Assembly (NCBI GenBank): GCA_016183175.1
Contig: JACPFC010000063.1
Coordinates: forward strand, 1-41,102
Length of the DNA: 41,102 nt
Source: Deltaproteobacteria bacterium
GTDB lineage: Bacteria > UBA10199 > SBBF01
Reading direction: 5' to 3'
Part shown: positions 17,056-25,433 of the stretch, piece by piece
Layout of the letters: each line of letters begins with the position of its first letter
Position numbering within the stretch: the first letter of the stretch is position 1
Made by a program: the position numbers and the translations under genes
The notes under the pieces: model-generated
Told to the model about the DNA's origin: nothing
What the model saw: the letters and a program-made list of their open reading frames with translations, nothing else
The model's database searches: none

Positions 17056-17781
17056 TTATTTGGTTTTGTTCAGAATTTGCCGGCAGAGCCCCCGTAAAAT
17101 GTTCACCTCGCGGGCATCCAATTCGGCGCGGGCAAAGATATTGCGGATTTCCTGCATGGCAATATGGGGACTGTTGGGATTTAAAAAACCGACGGACAGG
17201 AGCGCCTCCTGCAAATGGTCATAAAAGGCCTCCCGTTTTTCGGAGGGTGCCGGTTTTCGTTCAGGGATAAAATCGGCCTTTATCGACTTCCTCGCAAAAA
17301 ACAGCTCATACAAAAGAACCGTAACAGCGTGGGACAAATTGAGCGATGGAAATTTGCAGGCCATGGGAATGGTCACGACCCCATCACAGAGGAGAAGATC
17401 GGCGTTGCTTAAGCCTCGTTCTTCGGGACCGAAAACAAGCGCCGTTTTTTGATTATTTTTTTGGGTCCCCCATTCCCTTGTCGTCAGCCAATTTAATCTC
17501 AACCTCCGCCGCCGCGCCGACGTTCCGATAACCTGGCGGCAATCGGCAACCGCCTCTTTTGTGGAATCGAATATTTCGGCCCGTTGAATAATCGGCGCCG
17601 CCGTCATCGCCCGTTCCAGACATTCGCGGCTTTCCGGATCGGCAAGCGGATTCACCAAACGGAGCTCCGAAAACCCGAAATTCATCATCGCCCGCGCGCA
17701 GGCCCCCACGTTTCCCGCCTGCTTGGGTTCCACGAGAACCACCGTTATTTGCTTGTCCGAAAAAGGTTTCCTCTTCGACAT
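17056..17781 (-). CDS. trmJ: TrmJ-type tRNA 2'-O-methyltransferase (SPOUT)
   Basis: A 241-residue SPOUT-class methyltransferase that methylates the ribose 2'-OH of a nucleotide in tRNA, usually position 32. The family motifs are clear: motif 1 VEPKQAGNVGACARAMMNFGF (first residues near 17), motif 2 ALVFGPEERGLSNADLLLCD and motif 3 IPMACKFPSLNLSHAVTVLLYE, the last two forming the trefoil-knot SAM site. The Arg in ARAMMNFG is the usual catalytic residue. The C-terminal ~75 residues are the short helical extension of TrmJ. The start follows a weak site and lies 23 bases from the divergent nucleotidyltransferase gene, so the two share a very short promoter region. Confidence 0.9.
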   Translation of the reverse strand: MSKRKPFSDKQITVVLVEPKQAGNVGACARAMMNFGFSELRLVNPLADPESRECLERAMTAAPIIQRAEIFDSTKEAVADCRQVIGTSARRRRLRLNWLTTREWGTQKNNQKTALVFGPEERGLSNADLLLCDGVVTIPMACKFPSLNLSHAVTVLLYELFFARKSIKADFIPERKPAPSEKREAFYDHLQEALLSVGFLNPNSPHIAMQEIRNIFARAELDAREVNILRGLCRQILNKTK

Positions 17782-17804
17782 AATTTGCTTATGATGGGTT
17801 TCCT

Positions 17805-18296
17805 ATGCTTTTCGAAAGAATTTTCAAAGCGCTGAATCAGCAACGGGTTAAATATGTCGTCATCGGCGGCGTGGCGGTGAACCTCCATGGTTTCTCGAGA
17901 TTTACAGGCGATCTCGACATTGCGTTATCGTTAACGGATGTCGAAATAGCCAAGTTTGTCAAAGTCACGAAAAAGCTCGGCCTGGTTCCGAGGTTGCCTG
18001 TCAAAATTGAGGATTTTGCCGATCCCGCCAAGAGAACAGACTGGATCGAGCACAAAAACATGAAGGTTTTTAGCGTTTACAACCCCCGGAACCCGATGGA
18101 ACATATCGATGTGATGATTCATCATGTGATTGATTTTGATAAAATGCACAAGAACCGTGTCACGATGAAAGAGGGGACGCTCCGAATACCGGTTGTGGGC
18201 ATTCCCGATTTGATTCGACTCAAAGAAACGGCCGGCAGAGACAGGGATGCCATCGATATCAATGTGTTGAGAAAAATCCAGAGGGCTAAATTATGA
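17805..18296 (+). CDS. Nucleotidyltransferase-fold protein (AbiEii/DUF6036-like)
   Basis: A 163-residue protein with a minimal nucleotidyltransferase fold: G21-G22-VAVNLHG (phosphate-binding turn) and D36-L-D38 (metal-binding aspartates) in the pattern GGxAVNxHGxxRxTxDLDI. A third acidic residue probably lies in HIDVMIHH. This pattern is shared by AbiEii toxins and by stand-alone proteins of unknown role. The gene overlaps the next small gene by four bases (ATGA), a tight two-gene unit typical of toxin-antitoxin or regulatory pairs, but the usual AbiEi antitoxin (winged-helix) is not present. The start ATG at 17805 has no strong ribosome-binding site. It could nucleotidylate tRNA or protein, and activity is inferred only from the motif. 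Confidence 0.75.
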   Translation: MLFERIFKALNQQRVKYVVIGGVAVNLHGFSRFTGDLDIALSLTDVEIAKFVKVTKKLGLVPRLPVKIEDFADPAKRTDWIEHKNMKVFSVYNPRNPMEHIDVMIHHVIDFDKMHKNRVTMKEGTLRIPVVGIPDLIRLKETAGRDRDAIDINVLRKIQRAKL

Positions 18297-18478
18297 AACA
18301 CGGGAATCTAAAAATCAGGGTCAATGATGACATCGACATGGAACGCATCAAATATTTCAAGGGACTTTCGGTAAGGAAAAAACTCGATTACCTCGAACAA
18401 CTCAATCTTTTTTTTAACCGTATCACGCCGGCCAAGAGCAAAAAAATCTGGGAAAAATTGAAACAGCAGGGGTTCTAA
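18293..18478 (+). CDS. Small partner protein of the nucleotidyltransferase
   Basis: A 61-residue basic protein starting at an ATG that overlaps the stop of the nucleotidyltransferase gene, so translation is probably coupled. Predicted as a short strand followed by two helices; the C-terminus PAKSKKIWEKLKQQGF is strongly basic and aromatic. No known DNA-binding domain or catalytic motif is visible. Its position suggests an antitoxin or substrate-presenting partner, but this is guilt by association. It ends four bases inside the convergent thioesterase gene. Confidence 0.65.
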   Translation: MKHGNLKIRVNDDIDMERIKYFKGLSVRKKLDYLEQLNLFFNRITPAKSKKIWEKLKQQGF

Positions 18479-18900
18479 GAATCTTTCTTCTTCAAAATCG
18501 CAAACGTCCCCAGCGCCTTGCAGAGAATCTCCCCCTTGGGCGAAAGGATCTCCCCTTCGGAGACCGCCAGACGGCGCGTGCGGGAGACGAGGTTGGCGAC
18601 ACACTTGAGCTTCTTCATCTCCATCGTTGCCGCCTTGAGGTAGCTGATCTTCAAGTCGATGGCGAGGATGTTTTCCGACGCCTCAAGGTGGGGATAAACG
18701 CAAAAGCCCATCGCGGTGTCGAGCAGAAACGAAAGAATCCCGCCGTGACAGCAGTTTTCAAAATTCATGTGCCACGGTTTTAATTCCAGTTCGCAAATCC
18801 CCTTTTCCTTGCTGATGTGCGTCGCCTTCAGGCCAACGGTTTGATGGCAGAGGTCGTCGTTACAGATGGAGAGGTACTTTTTTGACTGGGCGCCCTGCAT
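18475..18900 (-). CDS. PaaI-type hotdog-fold thioesterase
   Basis: A 141-residue acyl-CoA thioesterase-like protein. The hallmark is N-x3-CHGGILSFLLDTAMG near residues 47-62, where the HGG turn and the Asp on the central hotdog helix form the active site, followed by LAIDLKISYLKAA, the second conserved strand. The ATG at 18900 gives the normal family length. The frame stays open to 19002 but that part runs through two GC-rich hairpins and carries no family similarity, so it was left out. It is the last gene of the minus-strand run that begins with prfA, 98 bases after hisD, and may be co-transcribed with it. The substrate is unknown. Confidence 0.85.
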   Translation of the reverse strand: MQGAQSKKYLSICNDDLCHQTVGLKATHISKEKGICELELKPWHMNFENCCHGGILSFLLDTAMGFCVYPHLEASENILAIDLKISYLKAATMEMKKLKCVANLVSRTRRLAVSEGEILSPKGEILCKALGTFAILKKKDS

Positions 18901-18908
18901 TTGACTTG

Positions 18909-18976
18909 GGGCCCTTTCGGCCCGGTTGTTGCTACTCGCGTTGATGTATTTCGCCCGCCAATACTTTGTGGCGGGC
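18909..18976. repeat. Two hairpins in the hisD-thioesterase gap
   Basis: GGGCC/GGCCC (18909-18913, 18919-18923) and GCCCGCCA/TGGCGGGC (18953-18960, 18969-18976) form 5-bp and 8-bp stems with 5- and 8-base loops. Neither is followed by a T-run in the direction of transcription. Together they fill most of the 98-base gap. Confidence 0.6.
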
Positions 18977-18998
18977 CAAACCCCGCGCTCACCACGGG

Positions 18999-20300
18999 TC
19001 AAGCCCGATGGTTCGCTTTTTTCAACCTTACCTCGACGGCATGGGCGTGAGCGGACAATCCCTCAAGCCGGGCGAGGCGGGCGGCGGGGGGCCCCAGTTT
19101 TCCCAGCGCCTTTCGGCCAAACGAGATGACGCTGGTCGCCTTGATAAAATCGCTTGCGGTCAGCACCGAATAATACCGCGCCGTCCCGATGGTCGGGAGA
19201 ACATGGCTGGGTCCGGCAATATAGTCGCCGATCGTTTCCGGAGTATTTTCCCCCACAAAAATCGCCCCGGCATGGCGGATTTTCGGCACGTAAGATCTTG
19301 CCTCCTTGAGCGCCAGCTCCAGATGCTCGGGCGCCACCTCGTTGACCAGATCCACCCCCTCCTGCAGATTTCTCACAAGAACAATGAGCGCCCGCTTCTG
19401 GATCGACTCGGAGGCGATCGCCTTCCGTTCAATGCGGATCAGCTGGCGCCGCACCTCCCCTTCCACCCGGCTGGCATAGTTTGAATTGTCGGTGATGAGC
19501 AGGGGACAGGCCATTTCGTCATGCTCCGCCTGTGCCAGAAGATCGGCGGCCATGAACTCCGCCGGAACGCTTCCATCCGCTAAAATACAAATCTCGGTCG
19601 GCCCGGCGATCATGTCGATATCCACCTGGCCAAAGACCATCTTTTTGGCCCAGGTGACATAGATGTTTCCGGGCCCGACAATTTTATCCACCCTCGGAAT
19701 CGTCTTGGTGCCGTAGGCCATGGCGCCGATCGCCTGCGCACCACCAACCTTGAAAATCCGGCCCACCCCCGCAATCTTGGCCGCCGCCAACACCGCATCG
19801 TTCACCTCGCCGCCAGGGCGCGGCGAGCACATGATGATCTCCTTCACCCCGGCCACCCGGGCCGGGATGGCGGTCATCAAAACGGTGGAAGGATACGCGG
19901 CCTTTCCGCCGGGGACATAGATGCCGATCCGTTCGAGCGGGGAAAAATGAAGCCCCAGCGAGACGTCATCCTTCGCATACTCCCACGATTTTTCCAGATG
20001 ATGGCCGGCGAATTCCTCAATCCGTTTGGCGGCTGTTTTAAGCGCCTGCAAATCCTTTGCATCAAGTTTTCTGGCGGCCAAAGACATTTCTTTGGAAGGG
20101 ACCTCGACGGTTTTAATGTTGACCGAATAGTGGTCGAATTTTTCGGTGTGTTTGAACAGGGCCTCGTCGCCGATCCGCTTTAAATCATCCAAAATCGCGG
20201 CGACACTCTTTTGCACCGATTCCGGAACCTCGACGTTTCGGTGATAAACCTTCCCAAAATCGTACCGAAAATTGCGGTCGGTGGTGCGGAGGATTTTCAT
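18999..20300 (-). CDS. hisD: Histidinol dehydrogenase
   Basis: Catalyses the last two oxidations of histidine synthesis, histidinol to histidine, with NAD+ and zinc. The 433-residue length is normal. Visible signatures: YVPGGKAAYPSTVLM (NAD region, near 128-142), VGPGNIYVTWAKK (near 208-220), IAGPTEICILAD (near 231-242), the zinc ligands Q257 and H260 in LAQAEHDE, the catalytic APEHLEL and the GPSHVLPT and SAHAHAVEVR segments near the C-terminus. No other his gene is in the window; hisD follows murA by 46 bases, an order seen in deltaproteobacteria-like genomes where hisG often sits between the two and is missing here. The ATG has no ribosome-binding site and is preceded by an AT-rich inverted repeat. 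Confidence 0.97.
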   Translation of the reverse strand: MKILRTTDRNFRYDFGKVYHRNVEVPESVQKSVAAILDDLKRIGDEALFKHTEKFDHYSVNIKTVEVPSKEMSLAARKLDAKDLQALKTAAKRIEEFAGHHLEKSWEYAKDDVSLGLHFSPLERIGIYVPGGKAAYPSTVLMTAIPARVAGVKEIIMCSPRPGGEVNDAVLAAAKIAGVGRIFKVGGAQAIGAMAYGTKTIPRVDKIVGPGNIYVTWAKKMVFGQVDIDMIAGPTEICILADGSVPAEFMAADLLAQAEHDEMACPLLITDNSNYASRVEGEVRRQLIRIERKAIASESIQKRALIVLVRNLQEGVDLVNEVAPEHLELALKEARSYVPKIRHAGAIFVGENTPETIGDYIAGPSHVLPTIGTARYYSVLTASDFIKATSVISFGRKALGKLGPPAARLARLEGLSAHAHAVEVRLKKANHRA

Positions 20301-20302
20301 AT

Positions 20303-20320
20303 AAAATTAGACAATTTTAG
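20303..20320. repeat. AT-rich inverted repeat at the hisD start
   Basis: TAAAATT (20303-20309) and AATTTTA (20314-20320) flank AGAC and end two bases before the hisD start codon. No ribosome-binding site lies between. It may be a promoter-like or translation-related element; the stem is weak. Confidence 0.4.
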
Positions 20321-20346
20321 GACTTTAATTCAAATACAGGTGGGAT

Positions 20347-21606
20347 TCAATACTTAACTTTGCCCCTTTTGACCCGGGCGCCCAATTTACGGAACTTCCG
20401 TTCGATATGCTCGTAACCCCGGTCGAGGTGATAGACACGGTGGATTTCGGTGATCCCCCTGGCCATAAGGCCGGCCAGAATGAGGCAGGCGGAGGCCCGG
20501 AGGTCGGTGGCCATGACCGGGGCGCCGATCAACTGTTCGACGCCGGTCACCACCGCCGAATTGCCATCCAGTTTGATGTTGGCCCCCATCCGGTTGAGCT
20601 CCGCCACATGCATGAACCGGTTTTCGAAGATATTCTCCGAGACAAGGCTTGTGCCGCGGGCCAGACACATCATGGAAGTGAACTGCGCCTGAAAATCGGT
20701 GGCAAAGCCTGGGTAAGGCTGGGTGGAAACATCCACATTTTTGACCTCGCGGGGACCGATGACATGAATGGAATGATCCTCCTCCGTAATCACCCCCCCC
20801 GCCTCGCGAAGTTTGGCGATCAGGGAAGAGATATGCTCCGGCGCCACCCCTTGCACCAGCACATCCCCCCCTGTCATGGCGGAGGCAATGGCAAAGGTGC
20901 CCGCCTCAATCCGGTCGGGCATTATTTTGTAGTCTGCCCCGTTGAGTTCATCGACCCCCTCGATGGTAATCGTATCAGTCCCGGCGCCGGTAATCCGCGC
21001 CCCCATCCGGTTCAAGTAATTAGCCAGCTCCGGCACCTCCGGTTCGCGCGCAGAGTTTTCGATAACCGTGGCGCCTTTGGCTAAAACCGCCGCCATCATC
21101 ACATTTTCGGTTCCGGTAACGGTGATGTCATCAAAGACAATCCGCGCCCCCGTCAGTTTGGGGCAGGCGGCCTCCACATAACCCCCTTCGAGGCGGATCT
21201 TCGCCCCCATTTCTTCGAAGGCCTTAAGGTGCCGGTTGATCGGCCGCGCCCCGATGGCGCACCCGCCGGGGAGCGAGACGCGCGCATGGCCAAGCCGGCC
21301 AAGAAGGGGGCCAAGAACGAGAACCGAGGCGCGCATGGTGCGCACCAGATCGTAAGGGGCTTCGGCTTTTTTGATTTTGTCGGCGCGGATTTTGAGCACG
21401 CCCCGTTTTTCCTTGACCTCCACGCCGAATCCGTGAAGGAGTCGGGCCATGGTGTGAATGTCCATCAGGTCGGGGACATTTTCGAAGACATTGAGGCCGC
21501 GCGAAAGGATGGAGGCGGCCATCAGCGGCAGGGCCGCGTTTTTGGAGCCGGAAATTTTTACCTTGCCGTGAAGGCGGCGTCCGCCGTCGATGATTATTTT
21601 GTCCAT
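20347..21606 (-). CDS. murA: UDP-N-acetylglucosamine 1-carboxyvinyltransferase
   Basis: First committed step of peptidoglycan synthesis: transfers enolpyruvate from PEP to UDP-GlcNAc in the cytoplasm. The 419-residue protein shows [13 protein letters not shown] (20-32), with the conserved Lys22-Asn23 pair, and the active-site loop [11 protein letters not shown] with C116, the cysteine attacked by fosfomycin; many naturally resistant bacteria have Asp there, so this enzyme is predicted to be sensitive. The C-terminal domain ends [18 protein letters not shown], as usual. The start overlaps the end of prmC by 13 bases, so the two are translationally coupled. Confidence 0.97.
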   Translation of the reverse strand: MDKIIIDGGRRLHGKVKISGSKNAALPLMAASILSRGLNVFENVPDLMDIHTMARLLHGFGVEVKEKRGVLKIRADKIKKAEAPYDLVRTMRASVLVLGPLLGRLGHARVSLPGGCAIGARPINRHLKAFEEMGAKIRLEGGYVEAACPKLTGARIVFDDITVTGTENVMMAAVLAKGATVIENSAREPEVPELANYLNRMGARITGAGTDTITIEGVDELNGADYKIMPDRIEAGTFAIASAMTGGDVLVQGVAPEHISSLIAKLREAGGVITEEDHSIHVIGPREVKNVDVSTQPYPGFATDFQAQFTSMMCLARGTSLVSENIFENRFMHVAELNRMGANIKLDGNSAVVTGVEQLIGAPVMATDLRASACLILAGLMARGITEIHRVYHLDRGYEHIERKFRKLGARVKRGKVKY

Positions 21607-22526
21607 GCAATCACCACCCTTGGCAATCCCGCATAATCCTTAACCACTTCGATGTCCGACAACCCTGCCCTTTCAAAAATCTCTTTCACCGCCCGCGGTT
21701 GATCCTCGCCAATCTCCACCGCAAGCCAACCGCCCGGTTTTAGGAGACGCGGCGCAGTTTCCCCGATCTTTTGGTAAAAATCAAGGCCGTCGGCCCCGCC
21801 GTCCAGGGCGATTCGCGGTTCGTAATCGCGGACCCCGGCCGGCAGGGTCTCGATCGTCTTGGTGGGAATGTAGGGGGGGTTGGAGACAAGAAGATTGAAG
21901 ATGGAAGGTCGAAGATCGTGGATCGTAAAAAAATCATTTTTGATAAATTCAATCCGGGACTGAACGCCGTTGGCGACAGCATTTTCTTTCGCGTACTTCA
22001 AGGCATCCTCCGACACATCAATAGCCGTAACTTTTGCATTGGGAAATACTTTGGCCAGGGTAATTGCAAGATTCCCGCTCCCGGTACCAACATCTAATAT
22101 CTCGATCTTCGACCTTCCATCTTCGATCTTCGACCTTCGACCCTCAACCGTCTCAACCAGAATTTCCGTCTCCGGCCTCGGCACCATCACCCCGGGGCCA
22201 ACCGCAAACGACAGCGACCAGAATTCCTTGAATCCGCGGATGTAGGAAACAGGCTCCCCCTTCACCCGTCGCTGGACCAGCGCCTTGAAGTCGGACAATT
22301 CTTTTTCGGACATCGGACGTTCGAACTGGAGATAGAGTTGGATCCTTTCAATATTGAGCAGATGGGCCAAAAGCACCTCGGCATCCAGCCGCGGCGTGGG
22401 GATTTGGCGCCGGGTGAAATAGTCGGTGGTCCAGTTTAGCAGAGAGATGAGGGTCCAAGATGACACAAGATCAACGTGGATCGTGGATTGTGAATCGTGG
22501 ATCGAAAAAAACCATCCACCATCCAC
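21594..22526 (-). CDS. prmC: Peptide chain release factor N5-glutamine methyltransferase
   Basis: Methylates the GGQ glutamine of release factors RF1 and RF2. Motifs: PRPETEILVE, ILDVGTGSGNLAI (SAM motif I) and LLVSNPPYIP, where NPPY binds the target glutamine. The core begins TLISLLNWTTDYFTRR and matches the family; the first ~20 residues from ATG 22526 are encoded by a 7-bp repeat array and have no homology, so the GTG at 22466 is an equally good start. Two further 7-bp arrays lie inside the gene: one adds about 14 residues between LVETV and ILDVG, the other replaces residues just before NPPY. The gene begins seven bases after prfA, its substrate's gene, and overlaps murA. Confidence 0.94.
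   Translation of the reverse strand: MDGGWFFSIHDSQSTIHVDLVSSWTLISLLNWTTDYFTRRQIPTPRLDAEVLLAHLLNIERIQLYLQFERPMSEKELSDFKALVQRRVKGEPVSYIRGFKEFWSLSFAVGPGVMVPRPETEILVETVEGRRSKIEDGRSKIEILDVGTGSGNLAITLAKVFPNAKVTAIDVSEDALKYAKENAVANGVQSRIEFIKNDFFTIHDLRPSIFNLLVSNPPYIPTKTIETLPAGVRDYEPRIALDGGADGLDFYQKIGETAPRLLKPGGWLAVEIGEDQPRAVKEIFERAGLSDIEVVKDYAGLPRVVIAWTK
21890..21924. repeat. 7-bp-period tandem array inside prmC, copy 1
   Basis: Five units of a degenerate heptamer (GAAGATT, GAAGATG, GAAGGTC, GAAGATC, GTGGATC) follow one another without gaps. Read on the minus strand they encode HDLRPSIFNL just before the NPPY motif. Confidence 0.85.
22104..22145. repeat. 7-bp-period tandem array inside prmC, copy 2
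   Basis: Six heptamers (GATCTTC, GACCTTC, CATCTTC, GATCTTC, GACCTTC, GACCCTC), 42 bp, encode EGRRSKIEDGRSKI in frame. They sit between the substrate-binding helix domain and the methyltransferase core, where homologues have a short variable linker. Confidence 0.88.
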
Positions 22527-22541
22527 TATCCACTATCCACC
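22476..22541. repeat. Inverted pair of 7-bp tandem arrays at the prfA-prmC junction
   Basis: Four heptamers GTGGATC, GTGGATT, GTGAATC, GTGGATC (22476-22503) face four heptamers CCATCCA, CCATCCA, CTATCCA, CTATCCA (22512-22539) across an A-rich centre. The arrays are reverse complements of one another to within a few bases and can form a stem of about 28 bp. The right array covers the last codons and stop of prfA and the putative prmC start. Confidence 0.88.
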
Positions 22542-23600
22542 GCTTTTAAGCGCCTCCGCCTGATAGTGCGCCTGAAGGGGCCCCAGAATCAGGTCGAGCC
22601 GGCCATCCAAAACCGTCTCGAGTTGATAAACGGTCAACCCGATCCGGTGATCGGTCACCCGGCTTTGCGGAAAATTGTAGGTCCGGATTTTTTCGCTCCG
22701 GTCGCCGCTCCCGACCTGTTCTTTTCTCTGCCTGGCTTCGGCATCCTGCTGAGTCGTCAGCATTTGATCGTACAACCGGGCCTTGAGGACTTTTAACGCC
22801 TTTGCCTTGTTTTTGTGCTGTGATTTTTCGTCCTGGCAAACCACCACCAGACCGGAGGGAATATGCGTGATGCGTACGGCGGAGTCGGTCGTATTGACAC
22901 TCTGCCCGCCATGGCCCCCGGAGCGGAAGACATCGATCCGCAGATCCTTGTCCTCCACATTCACCTCCACATCCTCCACCTCGGGCATCACCGCCACCGT
23001 CACCGCCGAGGTGTGAATCCTTCCTTGAGCCTCGGTTTTGGGAACCCGTTGAACACGATGGGCACCGCTTTCATGCTTGAGATGCGAATAAACATGGTCT
23101 CCCGAAATGAGGACGATCATTTCCTTGAAGCCGCCGAGCCCTGTCGGGTTTGAGGAGACAATCTCCACTTTCCACCTCCTGCGTTCCGCGTACCGGCTGT
23201 ACATGCGGAACAGATCGGAGACAAAAAGACCCGCCTCTTCCCCTCCCGTACCGGCGCGAATTTCCAAAAAGATGTTTTTTTCGTCGTTGGGGTCCTTCGG
23301 AAGAAGCTGAATTTTAAGCGCGGTAGCCATTTGGGCCAGTTCCGGTTCCAACCTTTCAATTTCTTCCCGGGCCATCTCTTTTAATCCCGCATCTTTTTCT
23401 TCGGCCAGCATTTTTTTGTTGTCCTCGAGATCCCGCTTTTTCCTTTTATAGACGCGGTAGGTTTCAACCACCGGGCGCAAGGCGGCCTCTTCCCGCGCCA
23501 GTTTTTGAAGCTCCGCCGGGTTGGCGTGGAGGGACGGGTCGGCCATCCGCTCGTGCAACGCCTTGTATTTTTTTTCGACTTGGTCGAGTCGTGTGAACAT
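22533..23600 (-). CDS. prfA: Peptide chain release factor 1
   Basis: Recognises UAA and UAG stop codons and triggers peptide release. The 355-residue protein has G230-G231-Q233-region motif [11 protein letters not shown] (GGQ at 231-233), and the stop-recognition tripeptide P187-K-T189 in [17 protein letters not shown], whose PxT pattern marks RF1 rather than RF2 (SPF). The start ATG at 23600 lies three bases after the U-run of a strong hairpin, with no normal ribosome-binding site; an in-frame ATG at 23621 is inside the hairpin stem and would add seven residues (MDGIFFT). The gene is followed by its modifying enzyme prmC. Its end is built from a 7-bp repeat array. Translation may depend on melting of the hairpin. 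Confidence 0.96.
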   Translation of the reverse strand: MFTRLDQVEKKYKALHERMADPSLHANPAELQKLAREEAALRPVVETYRVYKRKKRDLEDNKKMLAEEKDAGLKEMAREEIERLEPELAQMATALKIQLLPKDPNDEKNIFLEIRAGTGGEEAGLFVSDLFRMYSRYAERRRWKVEIVSSNPTGLGGFKEMIVLISGDHVYSHLKHESGAHRVQRVPKTEAQGRIHTSAVTVAVMPEVEDVEVNVEDKDLRIDVFRSGGHGGQSVNTTDSAVRITHIPSGLVVVCQDEKSQHKNKAKALKVLKARLYDQMLTTQQDAEARQRKEQVGSGDRSEKIRTYNFPQSRVTDHRIGLTVYQLETVLDGRLDLILGPLQAHYQAEALKSGG

Positions 23601-23603
23601 AGT

Positions 23604-23650
23604 AAAAAAAATCCCGTCCATCCGCCTTGAAGAGCGGACGAGACGGGATT
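23604..23650 (-). terminator. Intrinsic terminator / possible attenuator between rpmE and prfA
   Basis: Read on the minus strand, arms AATCCCGTC and GACGGGATT (9 bp, 23642-23650 and 23610-23618) with an inner TCCGC/GCGGA stem are followed by eight T residues (23611-23604). This is a textbook rho-independent terminator for rpmE. It ends three bases before the prfA ATG, so it sits where an attenuator or a translation-blocking hairpin would be. Confidence 0.92.
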
Positions 23651-23669
23651 ATTGTTGACAATAAAACAG

Positions 23670-23924
23670 CTAATTAATCGTGATCGTGCGCGGCCCCTTT
23701 TGTTTGGCCTTCTTCAAAATTTCCTCGCGTTGCGCATACTTTTTCTGGAAACGCTCAACCCGGCCGGCGGTGTCCATCAATTTCTGCTTGCCGGTGAAAA
23801 AGGGGTGGCAGGCGGAGCAGATTTCCACATGGATCTGTTTGGAAGTCGAGGCGGTTTCGATGACGTTGCCGCAGGAACAGACAATTTTAATGTCGTGATA
23901 TTCGGGATGAATTTTTTCTCTCAT
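23670..23924 (-). CDS. rpmE: Large ribosomal subunit protein bL31 (zinc-binding form)
   Basis: An 84-residue bL31. Zinc-ligand cysteines are present: C16 and C18 (VCSCGN) and C37 and C40 ([14 protein letters not shown]), so this is the C+ form that is replaced by a C- paralogue under zinc starvation in some bacteria. The 5' start has GAGAGGGA seven bases upstream. A Lys/Arg-rich C-terminal tail extends slightly beyond the E. coli protein. An intrinsic terminator follows directly. Confidence 0.97.
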   Translation of the reverse strand: MREKIHPEYHDIKIVCSCGNVIETASTSKQIHVEICSACHPFFTGKQKLMDTAGRVERFQKKYAQREEILKKAKQKGPRTITIN

Positions 23925-24000
23925 AAAATCCCTCTCTCAAATTGAACGGCGTTACTACCACACCCTTCCTTTAGGCCTCAAGAAAAAAACCTGTCAGAGA

Positions 24001-25365
24001 CTAAAACAACGCCTCCAGCGCCTGTTCCGGGGATTGTACGTAGATCATTTCCATGTGGGAAGGGACACCTGAAATCTTCTTTGTTTTCGGAAGGATACAC
24101 CTTTTGAACCCCATTTTTTCAGCCTCTTTCAGGCGGATTTCCGTGCCATGCACCCCCCGCACCTCGCCGCAGAGCCCCACCTCGCCGATAACTAAGGTCT
24201 CTTTGGGAAAGGGGCGGTTTTTAAAGCTCGATACCAGCGCCGCCAAGATGGCCAGGTCGGCCGCCGGTTCCACCACCTTAAAACCGCCGGCCGCGCTCAC
24301 ATAGATATCCTGTCCGTAGAGGTTCAAGCCGACCACTTTTTCGAGAACAGCAACAAGAATCGCCACCCGTCCCGGGTCGACCCCCAAAGTGGTCCGGCGC
24401 GGATTGGGGAGAACCGATCCGGAAACGAGCGCCTGAATTTCGACCAACAGCGGGCGTAGACCTTCGAGCGATGCGGTAACGGCGGAACCGGCAACTTTTT
24501 CCGCCGTATTGGAGAGAAAAAGACTGGAGGGATTTTCCACCTCTTGAAGTCCCGCTTGCGTCATCTCAAAAACACCGATCTCGTTGGTGGAACCATACCG
24601 ATTTTTAATGGTGCGCAGAACCCGGTAGTGCTGATTGGCATCCCCTTCAAAATAGAGGACGCAGTCGACCATATGCTCCAGAATCCGCGGCCCCGCCAGC
24701 GCTCCTTCCTTGGTCACGTGACCGACAAGTATCGTTGAAAGACCGGTTGATTTGGACAAAAAAAGGAGTTTCCCGGCCGACTCGCGCACCTGCGAGACCG
24801 AACCGGGGGCCGATTCGAGATCGGAAAGATAGACGGTTTGGATGGAATCGACGACCAGCATCTGGGGTTTCAGCGTCTTGACCTGCTCGATAATCCGGTC
24901 CAGTGAGTTTTCGGCAATGACCATGACGCGCGAAGAAATACCGAGCCTGTCGGCGCGGATTTTGATCTGCTCTTTTGACTCTTCGCCGGTGGCGTAGAGG
25001 ACACTGACGCCGTTTTGCACCAGACGATCAAGCGCCTGGAGAACCAGCGTCGATTTGCCGATACCAGGATCGCCGCCGATCAGGACAAGCGAACCGGGAA
25101 CAACGCCGCCCCCCAGAACCCGGTCGAGTTCACCGATGGTTGAGAGAAGCCTCTTCTTGTTTTCGAAGGAAATCTCGGACAGTGCCACCGGTGTTTCGGT
25201 CGTGAGGGTGAAAAAATCGCCCCGTTCCGTGCCGGCCGGTTTGCTGAAGATCTCCTCGACAAAAGAATTCCACTGGTTGCAGTCGGGGCATTTACCCAGC
25301 CACTTGGGGGATTGGTGACCGCAGGACTGGCAGGCATAGACGGTTTTGGCCTTAAGCTTGGACAT
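24001..25365 (-). CDS. radA: DNA repair/recombination protein RadA (Sms)
   Basis: A RecA-like helicase that promotes branch migration in recombinational repair. The ATG at 25365 gives 454 residues, the usual length; an earlier start at 25401 adds 12 hydrophobic residues without homology. Domains in order: an N-terminal zinc finger (C12, C15, C26, C29), a RecA core with Walker A GGDPGIGKST (97-106) and Walker B MLVVDSIQ (169-176), the RadA-specific motif KNRYG (254-258; KNRFG in most homologues), and a C-terminal Lon-protease-like domain (about 275-454) without the catalytic Ser. It follows the 2Fe-2S ferredoxin gene by 68 bases and may share its transcript. Confidence 0.97.
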   Translation of the reverse strand: MSKLKAKTVYACQSCGHQSPKWLGKCPDCNQWNSFVEEIFSKPAGTERGDFFTLTTETPVALSEISFENKKRLLSTIGELDRVLGGGVVPGSLVLIGGDPGIGKSTLVLQALDRLVQNGVSVLYATGEESKEQIKIRADRLGISSRVMVIAENSLDRIIEQVKTLKPQMLVVDSIQTVYLSDLESAPGSVSQVRESAGKLLFLSKSTGLSTILVGHVTKEGALAGPRILEHMVDCVLYFEGDANQHYRVLRTIKNRYGSTNEIGVFEMTQAGLQEVENPSSLFLSNTAEKVAGSAVTASLEGLRPLLVEIQALVSGSVLPNPRRTTLGVDPGRVAILVAVLEKVVGLNLYGQDIYVSAAGGFKVVEPAADLAILAALVSSFKNRPFPKETLVIGEVGLCGEVRGVHGTEIRLKEAEKMGFKRCILPKTKKISGVPSHMEMIYVQSPEQALEALF

Positions 25366-25433
25366 GAGGCCGAGGTAGCACGAATACCAAAAAAATGTCA
25401 CCCATTTTGTAAATCATTTTCGTTCCCCGGCCT

